Notes under the pieces: model-generated | What the model saw: only the letters and a program-made list of their open reading frames with translations | Database searches by the model: none | Told to the model about the DNA's origin: nothing | NCBI GenBank assembly: GCA_041394185.1 | Contig: JAWKIQ010000001.1 | Span: 434,001 to 498,000 of the forward strand | Source: Acidimicrobiales bacterium | GTDB lineage: Bacteria; Actinomycetota; Acidimicrobiia; Acidimicrobiales; Poriferisodalaceae | DNA length: 64,000 nucleotides | Direction of reading: 5' to 3' | Shown here: piece after piece, positions 34,686 through 42,977 of the stretch | Position numbering within the stretch: the stretch's first letter is position 1 | Layout of the letters: the number at the start of each line of letters is the position of its first letter | Made by a program: the position numbers and the translations under genes

Positions 34686-34711
34686 CTACCCGCACCGCGT
34701 GCGAATGAAAC
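34686..34711 (-). promoter_or_regulatory. SigB/SigF-type promoter (GTTT-N16-GGGTAG, minus strand)
   Basis: On the minus strand GTTT at 34711-34708 and GGGTAG at 34691-34686, spacer 16 bp. It ends 9 nt before the zinc-ribbon ATG. Confidence 0.72.
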
Positions 34712-34719
34712 CCGGATGT

Positions 34720-34745
34720 GTTTAGCCATCTCGGTCGCTGGGTAG
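34720..34745 (+). promoter_or_regulatory. SigB/SigF-type promoter (GTTT-N16-GGGTAG)
   Basis: GTTT at 34720-34723 and GGGTAG at 34740-34745, spacer 16 bp, 45 nt upstream of the copper-storage-like ATG. It is back to back with the minus-strand site at 34686-34711. Confidence 0.72.
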
Positions 34746-34790
34746 CCAACCCAACGAAAGCAGCCAAGCCAAAGACAAACAAAGGTAGTA

Positions 34791-35189
34791 ATGACACTCG
34801 CAGACACTCTTGCCGATCATCCGGCCCGATCGACGTTCGACTTTCCCGAGCTGATGCGGGCAATCGAGGCGACCGGGCGGTGCTCGATCCTTTGCACCGT
34901 TTGCGCCGACAGCGAACTGGCCCGAGGAGCCGCGTCGATGCACGACTGCATCCGCACCTGCCTCGACTGCGCGGCCGTGTGCGACGCAACAGCCAAGGTC
35001 TTGTCACGACCCACCCCCAGCGGCGACATGTGGCAGGCCCAGGTCCGCGCTTGCATCCTGGCGTGCGTCGAGTGTGCCGCCCAGTGCAGCCAGCACGATC
35101 ACGTGAGCTGTGCAGCCTGTGCCGAGGCCTGCCGTGAGTGCGAGCGAGCGCTCCAGCAACTGGTCGCTGCGGCGACCGAGTCGGGATGA
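34791..35189 (+). CDS. Cys-rich four-helix copper-storage-like protein (DUF326/Csp)
   Basis: 132 aa with 15 cysteines spaced in helical CxxxC and CxxC patterns (C31, C35, C38, then DCIRTCLDCAAVC, RACILACVECAAQC and SCAACAEACREC). This is the DUF326/Csp layout, where Cys residues line a four-helix bundle and bind many Cu(I) ions. There is no signal peptide, so it would be a cytosolic (Csp3-like) protein. It carries its own SigB-type promoter and is followed by dps, suggesting joint control of copper and iron under stress. AAAGG precedes the ATG. Confidence 0.85.
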   Translation: MTLADTLADHPARSTFDFPELMRAIEATGRCSILCTVCADSELARGAASMHDCIRTCLDCAAVCDATAKVLSRPTPSGDMWQAQVRACILACVECAAQCSQHDHVSCAACAEACRECERALQQLVAAATESG

Positions 35190-35212
35190 TTCCCGGCAGC
35201 CGAGCACTGGCC

Positions 35213-35238
35213 GTGTGGCTTCCGTCCGAGCCGGGTAC
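35213..35238 (+). promoter_or_regulatory. SigB/SigF-type promoter (GTGT-N16-GGGTAC)
   Basis: GTGT at 35213-35216 (one mismatch to GTTT) and GGGTAC at 35233-35238, spacer 16 bp, about 95 nt upstream of the dps ATG. Weakest of the seven sites. Confidence 0.5.
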
Positions 35239-35332
35239 CGACCCGCTCGAGCACCGCATGACCTTCGGGCTGGGCGCCGAAACAGAAGACCCCGACCATC
35301 CAGAAACCCAACACAGAAAGAGGACAACGACC

Positions 35333-35959
35333 ATGAGCACCGAATCGAACCTGCACCGCACCGTCCCCGGTCTCGACAGCAAGGACGCATCCAAGATCGT
35401 CGAGGTCGCGCAGACCAGGCTCGTGAGCCTGCTGGACCTTCAGCTGACGCTCAAGCACATCCACTGGAACCTGGTCGGACCCGATTTCTTGAGTGTGCAC
35501 GAGATGCTCGACACCCAGGTCGCGCAGGTGCGCGAGGCCACCGATGAGCTGGCCGAGCGGATGCGGACCATGGGCGGAGTACCCGCCGGCACCCCCGGCG
35601 CCATCGTCGAACACCGCACGTGGGACGACTATGCCATCGGCAGGGGCCTGGTGACCCAGCACCTCCGCGAACTCGACTCGGTCTACACGGGCATCATCAT
35701 CGACCACCGAAAGGCGATCGAGGCCTCTGCGGCAGATCCGGTCACCGAGGACCTGTTCATCAAACAGACCGCCATGCTCGAGATGGCGCAATGGTTCGTC
35801 CGTTCGTTCATCGAGAGCACCAGTGCCCAGGATCTCTCCGACGAAGACCTGCGCCGCCTGGTCGAGCACAAAACCGGGATGGACCTGGACGAGGTCGGGC
35901 GCAACATCGACGAGATGAATCGTGTCGGAGCGAACATCTCTGGCGAGGGCGCCATCTGA
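35333..35959 (+). CDS. dps: Dps-family ferritin-like DNA-protection protein
   Basis: 208 aa, somewhat longer than typical Dps (about 160-180) because of a C-terminal tail (EHKTGMDLDEVGRNIDEMN). The ferroxidase signature is seen as LKHIHWNLVGPDFLSVHEMLDTQ (His, His, Asp positions of the intersubunit site). It would oxidise Fe(II) with peroxide, store iron and shield DNA. The ATG at 35333 follows AGAGGA; the frame extends upstream without support. Placed at the end of the SigB stress locus. Confidence 0.9.
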   Translation: MSTESNLHRTVPGLDSKDASKIVEVAQTRLVSLLDLQLTLKHIHWNLVGPDFLSVHEMLDTQVAQVREATDELAERMRTMGGVPAGTPGAIVEHRTWDDYAIGRGLVTQHLRELDSVYTGIIIDHRKAIEASAADPVTEDLFIKQTAMLEMAQWFVRSFIESTSAQDLSDEDLRRLVEHKTGMDLDEVGRNIDEMNRVGANISGEGAI

Positions 35960-36002
35960 CGCGGGCTTCTCCGGCCCTGCCGCGCCGGGGCACAATGCTG
36001 CG

Positions 36003-37121
36003 ATGGATTCGCAGCTCGGTCAGGCCCCACCCACACAGATGAACGAGCTGGGGTTCTACACCCTGGCCGGCGCGCCAGAATCACCGCGAGACCTGATCGA
36101 CGAGATCCGCAGAGCCGAGGCCATGGGCCTCGGCTCTGCCTTCATCAGCGAGCGCTTCAACATCAAGGAGGCGGCGACCCTCAGCGGTGCCGCCGGCGCC
36201 GTGTCCGAGCGCATCGGCATCGCCACCGCCGCCACCAATCACAACACCCGTCACCCGATGGTGACGGCGTCTTACGCGATGACGATGCACAAACTCACCG
36301 GCGGGCGCTTCTCTCTGGGTTTGGGCCGAGGTATCGAGAGAGCCATGAAGGCCTTCGGGCTGGGGGCCATAACAACTGCACAGATGGAAGACTTCGTGTC
36401 GATCATGCGCCGCGTTTGGCGTGGGGAGGCGGTGTTGGGCCACGACGGCCCCGCCGGCCGCTTTCCGGCTCTTGCGATATCGGGCATGGGCGCCCAGCGC
36501 ATACCTATGACGCTCACCGCGTTTGGTCCCAACTCTTTGGCCCTCGGGGGCCGGGCATTCGACGCGGTGGTGCTGCACACCTTCTTCACCGACGAGACCA
36601 CGTCGCGGGTCGTTGCCCAGGTCAAGCGGGCAGCCGAAGAGGCCGGCCGCAATCCCGACCACGTGCGTGTGTGGTCGTGCCTGGCCACCATCGGCGACCA
36701 TCTGCCCGAACCGGTGGTGCTGAAGAAGACTGTGGGCCGGATGGCGACCTACCTCCAGGCCTACGGCGACTTGATGGTGCGCACCAACGACTGGGACCCC
36801 GAGGTTCTGCGGCGTTTCCGGCAGGACGAATTCGTCGCCGGTTTCAGAGGGGCCCTCGACCAGCTGGCCACCACCGAGCAGCTCGAGCACGTGGCCACGC
36901 TGATACCGGCCGACTGGTTGGCGCCGGCGGCGACGGGCTCGCCCGAGCGATGTGTCGAGACCATCCGAAACCAGTTCGACCTGGGGTGTGACGGCGTGAT
37001 CCTGCACGGCGCGAGCCCTGCCGATCTCGAACCGATCGTCGACGAGTACCGTCGGACCCGCCAGGCGGGGCTGTTCGACCACCTGCCGGCAAACCCCGGG
37101 GGAGTGGCCGTCGGCAACTAG
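36003..37121 (+). CDS. LLM class (F420-type) oxidoreductase
   Basis: 372-aa luciferase-like TIM-barrel enzyme of a different subgroup from the pair at 1618 and 12075. Typical sequence includes LGFYTLAGAPESPRDL, LGSAFISERFNIKEAA, ATAATNHNTRHPMV and GRFSLGLGRGIERAM. The ATG at 36003 is used; upstream in-frame sequence overlaps the dps 3' end. The stop overlaps that of the convergent GrdB-like gene by 4 bp. Substrate unknown. Confidence 0.85.
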   Translation: MDSQLGQAPPTQMNELGFYTLAGAPESPRDLIDEIRRAEAMGLGSAFISERFNIKEAATLSGAAGAVSERIGIATAATNHNTRHPMVTASYAMTMHKLTGGRFSLGLGRGIERAMKAFGLGAITTAQMEDFVSIMRRVWRGEAVLGHDGPAGRFPALAISGMGAQRIPMTLTAFGPNSLALGGRAFDAVVLHTFFTDETTSRVVAQVKRAAEEAGRNPDHVRVWSCLATIGDHLPEPVVLKKTVGRMATYLQAYGDLMVRTNDWDPEVLRRFRQDEFVAGFRGALDQLATTEQLEHVATLIPADWLAPAATGSPERCVETIRNQFDLGCDGVILHGASPADLEPIVDEYRRTRQAGLFDHLPANPGGVAVGN

Positions 37122-38308
37122 TGGTCGCCAGGGGCCATGTAGAACCACACGGGCGACTTGACCCCCGCCTCGCGCATGGCCGCTCGCGCCGCCAGCACGA
37201 CCTCGCCACCCCGGGTGTGGTCGAGGAACCAACGGGTACCCGCCCACGCCGAGGGGACCGAGTCGGCCAAGCCCAATGCTGCGGTTTCGTAGTAGCCGCG
37301 GATGTCTTGGGCCACCCGGGCCGGAATGCCTGGGACACCGGCCTCTTTCCACGGCACACCGTCGGCCACCCTGATGAACGCTTCCAGCGCGTCGACGACG
37401 TGGTCGGCGTCGACCACACGCCCCGCACCCATGCGGTTGCCATAACGTTCGACCGCACGTTCGTAGGCCGGGCGCAATCCGCGGGCCTCGTCTACGGCCG
37501 GGTGTGCGTTTGGGTCGTGGCGAGGGGGCAGCGGGCAGGCCATCACCTCGACGTTGTCGTCGACGATGCTCTCGCCGAACTCGGCGAACACCGGCTCGGT
37601 GGCGTCGAGCAGCGAGAAGGCATGGGCCAACACCCGATGTTGAAACTCGGGGTCGGCCGGTTTGCCCAGCGGGCGGCCGAGCGGGAAGTCGCACCACAGC
37701 CCTCGGGGTGGCGCGGTGGCCTCGATCTGGTTGCGTTGAGATCCCAAGGCGATGGTGGCCAGGCCGGCGGCCTCGAAGACGTGGGCGAGCGTACTCACGG
37801 TACGCGTGCACAGCGGTCAGACAGGGGTGAGCAACACAACGTCTATGTCGTTGTCCAGCAACAGCTTGGCCCCAGCGGGGCCGCTGTCCATGCGGATGGC
37901 GCTGAGCTCGAACTGGTTGCCGGCGTACGAGAGGTGGACGTCGGAGACCTGTCCGATGACGCCCTGTTGGGCGAGTTCGTCGAGGCGATCGATGGGGAAC
38001 ACGGGGTTGATGTCGACCGCAAATCCGGTGGTGTCGAAGTTGGGGCTCCAATGACCGAGCACATAGTCGCGCCTGGCCGACGACAAGACCCTGAAGCCGG
38101 TGTCCGCGGGCGCGAAGTCGTGGTCGTCGGGGTGGTGCAAGCTGGCCGAGGTGACGATGGCGACCTTGGCCTCAGACAGCGGCTTGGGTGTGGTGAACGC
38201 GGTTGTTTCGAACACCGGTGTCTCGATGTCGGCCGTCATGGCCTTGACCTGCTTGTCGGTCAATGTCGTCACCTCGATGCGGAGCGGGCCGGGTCGGCCG
38301 GTGACCAA
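37118..38308 (-). CDS. GrdB-family protein with in-frame UGA, candidate selenoprotein
   Basis: Two ORFs in the same frame (37817-38308 and 37118-37798) form one protein of about 396 residues when the TGA at 37817-37819 is read as Sec. The first ends DNDIDVVLLTPV; the sequence continues U-PLC-TRTVSTLAHVFEAAG, a UxxC redox motif. Both halves resemble the glycine/sarcosine/betaine reductase selenoprotein B family (SDVHLSYAG before, DFPLGRPLGKP after), whose homologues carry Sec or Cys there. A SECIS-like hairpin follows. Start is uncertain: TTG 38308, GTG 38272 or ATG 38239. A TGC-to-TGA error or mutation is the main alternative. Confidence 0.7.
37789..37819 (-). promoter_or_regulatory. putative bacterial SECIS element downstream of UGA
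   Basis: On the minus strand the UGA (37819-37817) is followed by 11 nt and then a perfect 6-bp stem GCGTAC/GTACGC (37805-37800 with 37794-37789) closing the 5-nt loop CGTGA. The loop begins 17 nt after the UGA and has G in its second position, within the geometry described for bacterial SECIS hairpins. Confidence 0.6.
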
Positions 38309-38365
38309 GTGTCATCGATTGTGGTCAGCGAGTCCAATTGGCTCGACACCGCTGCGAGGCGAGTG

Positions 38366-39292
38366 TCAGATCGCGCCCGCAACAACCGCCACACCGAGGG
38401 CCGCGCCGACCACCAGGCGATACCAGCCAAAGATCGCGAACCCACGCTGCTCGAGCCAGGTGACCATCCAACGAACGGCGATGACCGCGCTGACGAACGC
38501 GACGACCAGCCCGATCAGCGGTGTGGTGATGCCGTAGGTGTCTATCAAGTTCTGGCCGTTGTCGAGCCCCTCGTAGATGGTGGCGGCACCCAGGGTGGCC
38601 AGACCCAGAATGAAACTGAACTCGACGGCTGCCGACAGCGACATGCCCACCAGCACTGCCGCGACGATCGTCGACAGGCTGCGGCTGACGCCGGGCCACA
38701 ACGCCAGACACTGGATCAGCCCGATCAGGAACGCCTGGCGCAGCGTCATCTCGGTGATCGAGGCTCCGGTCTGGTTGAGGCGATCTGTCCGCACCAGGTA
38801 CAAGATGCCCAAGCCACCGACGAACCAGGCGATGGCGATGGGGCCTGGGCCGAACAGACGCTCACGGATCGGATCCTGCAGAGCCAGCGCGATGGCCACG
38901 GTGGGCACGAACGCTGTGATGGTCGCCAGCAGGACCCGGCGGCCTTCGGCATCTCGGCCGAACATGCCTGCGATCATTTGTGCGATGCGCCGGCGGTACA
39001 ACACCAGCACCGCCAAGATCGCTCCGGCTTGAATACATATCGCGTACGTGTCCAGGGCCAGGTCGGCTTGTTCGGTGCCGCCCAGACCCAACAACTCCTG
39101 GGTCACCAGCAGATGGCCCGTCGAGCTGATGGGCAGGTATTCGGTCAGACCCTCGACAACGCCGAGGATGATCGACGCCAGAATCGAGAGGTCGTCGGGC
39201 GACGACGCGGGCCTGGCGATGGCTATTGCCACGGCCAAGGCCACCAGCAGTGCCAGGGCGCCCGCCGCGGTCAGCTTGTCGTTGCGATCCAC
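38366..39292 (-). CDS. uppP: undecaprenyl-diphosphatase UppP/BacA
   Basis: 308-aa integral membrane phosphatase that recycles the undecaprenyl carrier for peptidoglycan and other envelope polymers. Both signatures are intact: GVVEGLTEYLPISSTGHL (Glu-rich motif, about residue 48) and PGVSRSLSTI (motif 2). Around eight membrane segments fit the family. The frame runs on to 39904, but homology starts near the GTG at 39292. The family is also linked to bacitracin resistance. Confidence 0.93.
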   Translation of the reverse strand: MDRNDKLTAAGALALLVALAVAIAIARPASSPDDLSILASIILGVVEGLTEYLPISSTGHLLVTQELLGLGGTEQADLALDTYAICIQAGAILAVLVLYRRRIAQMIAGMFGRDAEGRRVLLATITAFVPTVAIALALQDPIRERLFGPGPIAIAWFVGGLGILYLVRTDRLNQTGASITEMTLRQAFLIGLIQCLALWPGVSRSLSTIVAAVLVGMSLSAAVEFSFILGLATLGAATIYEGLDNGQNLIDTYGITTPLIGLVVAFVSAVIAVRWMVTWLEQRGFAIFGWYRLVVGAALGVAVVAGAI

Positions 39293-39451
39293 GCCAGAAG
39301 TGTGGCCGAAGCCGGGCCCCTGCGGGGTGACCGCTGCCGACGACGGCTCGAGGTCGGCGGCCGCGGTGGCTCGTCCGTTCGAGCTCGTCGTTGTCGTACC
39401 TTGTCTGGAGAGGCGCCTCACCTGATCGAAATCGGCGCCTGGAGGCCGAAG

Positions 39452-40129
39452 ATGAGCGACAGGCTTGCGGGCAAGGCGGTGTTGGTCACCTGCGCCGATG
39501 CCTACATGGGTCCGGCGATAGCAGCGCTGTTCGAGGCCGAGGGCGCCGACGTCATCGCCGACACCGACCCGCTGACCCACCCAGACGCCCCCGACGAGCT
39601 CATCGCTCGTTGCGGGCCGCTCGACATCGTGGTCGCCAACACCGATCTGCCCGCGTATGGCGCCAACACCGTCGACATCGAGGATGGACCGTGGCTCGAG
39701 GGCTTCGATGCAATGGTGCATCCCCTGATGCGAATCGTCAGGGCCGCTGCGCCCGCAATGATCGAGCGCGGCTGCGGCTCGATCGTTGCAATGACGTCGT
39801 CGTCGCCGCTGCGCAGGATGAAACCACACGCCATCGCCTACGTAACCGCCAGGGCGGCCCAGAACGCCTTCGTCCGGTCGGCCGGCCATGACCTGGCGCG
39901 ACACGGGATACGGCTCAACGCCATCGCCCAGAACTTCGTGGCCAACGACACCTACTACCCGCCAGAGGTGCTCGAGAACCCCAGGTTCATCGCTAGGGTC
40001 GACAACGAGATTCCGGCCAAACGGGTCGGAGACCCGGCCGAAACCGCCGAGTTGGCCTTGTTTCTCGCCAGCGATAAGGCGTCGTTCATCTATGGGCAGG
40101 TCATCAGCCAGGACGGTGGTTGGAGTTGA
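39452..40129 (+). CDS. putative halohydrin dehalogenase (SDR-derived)
   Basis: 225-aa SDR-fold protein without the nucleotide-binding GxxxGxG. It matches both diagnostic halohydrin-dehalogenase motifs: T-x4-[FY]-x-G as T-CADA-Y-M-G near residue 13, and S-x12-Y-x3-R as the second Ser of TSSSP, then Y in IAYVTAR. These enzymes use a Ser-Tyr-Arg triad and a halide pocket to interconvert halohydrins and epoxides. GGAGG at 39441-39445 precedes the ATG by 6 nt. It overlaps the next gene, which encodes an unrelated secreted hydrolase. Activity is inferred from motifs only. Confidence 0.75.
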   Translation: MSDRLAGKAVLVTCADAYMGPAIAALFEAEGADVIADTDPLTHPDAPDELIARCGPLDIVVANTDLPAYGANTVDIEDGPWLEGFDAMVHPLMRIVRAAAPAMIERGCGSIVAMTSSSPLRRMKPHAIAYVTARAAQNAFVRSAGHDLARHGIRLNAIAQNFVANDTYYPPEVLENPRFIARVDNEIPAKRVGDPAETAELALFLASDKASFIYGQVISQDGGWS

Positions 40130-42204
40130 GACGGCCCCTGTCGAATGCCGCCGCCGCGGCCGTGGTCGTTACGGCGCTGGCGTGGCTGATGCCGCCGGCC
40201 CCGGCCAGCGGAGGGCCAGCGGCAGCGTCGGTCGGTGGTTCTGTCGCGGCCGCCCAGACGACGGGCGGGTTCGTCGACATCGACCTGACCGCCGATGAGC
40301 TCGGGCTTTGGATAACCAGTGCCGACGGAACGGTGCAAACCAGAGGGCCGGCGGCACACTTCGGCGACCGTCCGGCGCTGGGACCCGGCGAAACCGTGGT
40401 CGAGCTGGTTCCGACGCCGTCTGGCAGCGGCTACTGGATGTTCACCAGCCTGGGGGCCGTTCACACCTTCGGTGATGCCACCTACCACGGCGATGTGTCG
40501 AACCTCGAACTGGCCGGCCCCATCGTGGCGGCCGCGACCCTGCCCGACGGCTCTGGGTATTACCTGCTGGGTTCGGACGGCGGCATGTTCGCAATGGGTG
40601 CAGCCCGCTTCCACGGATCAATCCCTCAGGTGCTTCCAGGGGTGCAGCTCGATGCTTCGATCGTCGCGTTGAGCGCCACCGCCGCGGGTTATGTGCTGAT
40701 CGGCGCCGACGGTGGCACGTTCACCTTTGGCGACGCGCAGTTCCACGGATCGATCCCTGGAGTGTTGCCGGGTGTGGCCCTTGCGTCGGGCATCGTAGGT
40801 CTGGTTCCGGGCCCGGCGGGTTATCTGATGCTGGGTGGCGACGGCGGCATCTTCAACTTCGGGCAGAGTCGCTTCCACGGCAGCCTGGCCGGGTTCGACG
40901 CGCCTGGCGTGGTTGCGGTCGCAGTTCTTTCTGACCTGTCGGGGTACCTGATGCTCGACACCAGCGGCACGGTGTGGCCATTTGGCGACACCCGCGGCGT
41001 CGGCGTCGAAACATCCAACGGTGCCGGGCCGGCGTCGGTTGCGTTCGACCACGACGATGGGGTGATCGTCGAGGTGTCGATCAGTACGGCCGGCAGCTCG
41101 AGTTTCTTCTACGAGGGGCTGGGGCAGGCGATCGAAGTGCCGTCGCCCGGCGTCGCCCGGGTGGTGGTCGATGCTCCCGATCTGGCGGCCGTCGACATCG
41201 ATACAACCGGCATCTGGACGATGCGGGTGCTGCCGTTGTCCTATGCAACCCACTGGCGCAAGGGTGGCGACCCGGTGTCGGCCGAGGGCTCCGACGTATA
41301 CCGAATCGATCGAACGCCGGCCGGCACTCGTCTGGAATTCGTGTCAGACGGATATATCGCGGTGTCGGCACGAGCGGTCGACGGGTCGGATGCGCGACTG
41401 CTGTACAACGGGGGAGGTCACATGGGCGATCAGACCGTGACCGACGCGGTCACGCTGCCCTTGGTGGGTGGGCCGATGATCGTCGCGGTGCAATCGAACT
41501 TTGCCCACACTGTCGAGCTGAGCGATCCGGTGTTGCCGCGTTCGGTCGAGGTCGTGGGCGACTCGGTGGGCATCACCCTGGTCATCAATTCGCCGTCGTC
41601 TCTCGACGGGGTTTTGTCGCTTCGCGACTCGGCCATCGAGGGCTGCGGCATCATCGACAGCGGGTCGATGATCAGCGGCGGACGAACCAGGCGCAACTTC
41701 TCGGCCTGCGTCAACTTCGCCCAACGTTGGGCAGCCGACGTGGCCGCCCACCGGCCCGATGTGGTGCTGGTGGTCATCGGCGCCTGGGAGGTGTTCGACC
41801 TGTCGATCGATGGGGTGGTGGTGCCGTTCGGATCCGAGGCCCACGACGAGGTTCTGCGCAATGGTCTCGAGCGCGTGCGGGCAGCGTTCGAACCCGTCGA
41901 CACGTCGGTTGCCCTGCTCGAGGTTCCGTGCCAATTCCCTCGCCCGGGTGGGGGGTTGACGCCATTGCCAGAGCGAGGCGAACGTTGGCGCACCGACCAT
42001 CTCAACGAACTGTTGGCCGAGATCGCAGCGACAGACGACCAATTCAACGACCGGATGAAGTTGGTGACCTCACCGCCCGCCTTGTGCGACGACCCTTCGA
42101 TCGCCGACAACCCGTCGATTCGCTGGGACGGCACCCACTATGGGCCTGCCGGCGGTGCGTTGGTGTGGAGCCACCTCCGCGACCAGCTCCTGCGCATGCC
42201 CTGA
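40120..42204 (+). CDS. secreted SGNH-type hydrolase with N-terminal propeller-like repeats
   Basis: 694 aa. A signal peptide (AAAAAVVVTALAWLMPPAPASG) is followed by about six repeats like GYYLLGSDGGMFAMGAARFHGS (residues roughly 50-310), the same class as in the protein at 2655-4472. After a linker, an SGNH-like domain has the block I Ser in VEVVGDSVGIT (about residue 482) and a C-terminal DGTHYGPAG resembling the Asp-x-x-His block. The usual GxND block is GAWE. The TTG at 40120 has the better ribosome site (AGGAC); TTG 40126 overlaps the previous stop. Probably acts on cell-surface or extracellular esters. Confidence 0.75.
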   Translation: MELRRPLSNAAAAAVVVTALAWLMPPAPASGGPAAASVGGSVAAAQTTGGFVDIDLTADELGLWITSADGTVQTRGPAAHFGDRPALGPGETVVELVPTPSGSGYWMFTSLGAVHTFGDATYHGDVSNLELAGPIVAAATLPDGSGYYLLGSDGGMFAMGAARFHGSIPQVLPGVQLDASIVALSATAAGYVLIGADGGTFTFGDAQFHGSIPGVLPGVALASGIVGLVPGPAGYLMLGGDGGIFNFGQSRFHGSLAGFDAPGVVAVAVLSDLSGYLMLDTSGTVWPFGDTRGVGVETSNGAGPASVAFDHDDGVIVEVSISTAGSSSFFYEGLGQAIEVPSPGVARVVVDAPDLAAVDIDTTGIWTMRVLPLSYATHWRKGGDPVSAEGSDVYRIDRTPAGTRLEFVSDGYIAVSARAVDGSDARLLYNGGGHMGDQTVTDAVTLPLVGGPMIVAVQSNFAHTVELSDPVLPRSVEVVGDSVGITLVINSPSSLDGVLSLRDSAIEGCGIIDSGSMISGGRTRRNFSACVNFAQRWAADVAAHRPDVVLVVIGAWEVFDLSIDGVVVPFGSEAHDEVLRNGLERVRAAFEPVDTSVALLEVPCQFPRPGGGLTPLPERGERWRTDHLNELLAEIAATDDQFNDRMKLVTSPPALCDDPSIADNPSIRWDGTHYGPAGGALVWSHLRDQLLRMP

Positions 42205-42216
42205 GACCGCCGCGTC

Positions 42217-42242
42217 ACCCACAGCGGGTGCCGGGTGTGGGT
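42217..42242. terminator. hairpin between convergent genes
   Basis: ACCCACA (42217-42223) pairs with TGTGGGT (42236-42242) across a 12-nt GC-rich loop, directly between the SGNH gene stop and the stop of the convergent DinB-like gene. No T-run. Confidence 0.45.
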
Positions 42243-42874
42243 CAGACGCCGAAAGCTGCGGTCATCACCTGGTCGATGGCGTTCTGGTCGCCTGCAACAT
42301 CTACGTGGGCCACCGCCTGGCGTCCGTACATGAACAGAACCAGCTCGCCTACCGGGCCGGTGACGCGCACGGGCGAGGGGCCGCTCTTTATCTTCAGCTC
42401 GCGGCCGTCGTCGGTGGCGATGGTCAGCGGTGCTGGAGACTGGCGTCGCAACACCGGCGCCACCCGCTTGAGGCCGCTCCACAACTCGTCTTCGGTCGCT
42501 GCCGGCAGGTCTCGTCCTGCTCCCGACCCAGATCCGCGCCGCACGTCTTCGTGATGAACGAAGAACTCGATGGTGTTGGTTGCCTTGTCGACCAAGGCGA
42601 AGCTGGCCGGCGACCACCGAGGCGGGCCACTTCGCACCTGGTCGACCAGTTCCTCGAACGGCTGCTGTGTGGCTTCGAGCCGCAGCTTCTCGGTGTGGCC
42701 GGCGGCAAAGTCGAAGACCAGACCGGGCAACGAATCGGGTCTGCGGTCGCGCACCACCAAGTGGGCGGCGAGGTCGAGGGTCGTCCAGTCTCCGCAGAGG
42801 GTGGGCGCTTGGGGCCCGACCTCTGCGAACAGGTTGCACAGCAGCTCTCGCTCTGTGGCGGCCGGGTTGGTCAC
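42242..42874 (-). CDS. mycothiol-type DinB-fold protein (TIGR03085-like)
   Basis: 210-aa protein of the actinobacterial maleylpyruvate-isomerase/DinB superfamily. The N-terminal LLCNLFAEVGPQAPTLCGDWTTLDLAAHLVVRDRRPDSLPG segment and IEFFVHHEDVRRG (metal His residues) match the TIGR03085 group, predicted to bind a divalent metal and possibly mycothiol. Function is unknown beyond that. Followed on the same strand by no gene; a second DinB-like gene lies 103 bp upstream. Confidence 0.8.
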   Translation of the reverse strand: MTNPAATERELLCNLFAEVGPQAPTLCGDWTTLDLAAHLVVRDRRPDSLPGLVFDFAAGHTEKLRLEATQQPFEELVDQVRSGPPRWSPASFALVDKATNTIEFFVHHEDVRRGSGSGAGRDLPAATEDELWSGLKRVAPVLRRQSPAPLTIATDDGRELKIKSGPSPVRVTGPVGELVLFMYGRQAVAHVDVAGDQNAIDQVMTAAFGV

Positions 42875-42977
42875 GGCGGGCCCCTATCGTCGGCGATGAC
42901 CGAGCTGTTGCCTCGGCAGTGGCAGCCTATGGCCTCGGTGCCGCCGTCGTTCGGGGCCCGCCGTCACCCGGGCAACT

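Noticed and set aside
37121..40129. 1002-aa open frame on the plus strand
   Set aside because: Only the last 226 codons (from 39452) encode a recognisable protein; the rest is antisense to the GrdB-like and uppP genes and has low-complexity, Gln/Arg-rich translation.
42875..42977. Short ORF from about 42896 on the plus strand
   Set aside because: It is cut short, has no ribosome site and runs antisense into the neighbouring gene; the 103-bp gap shows nothing else.
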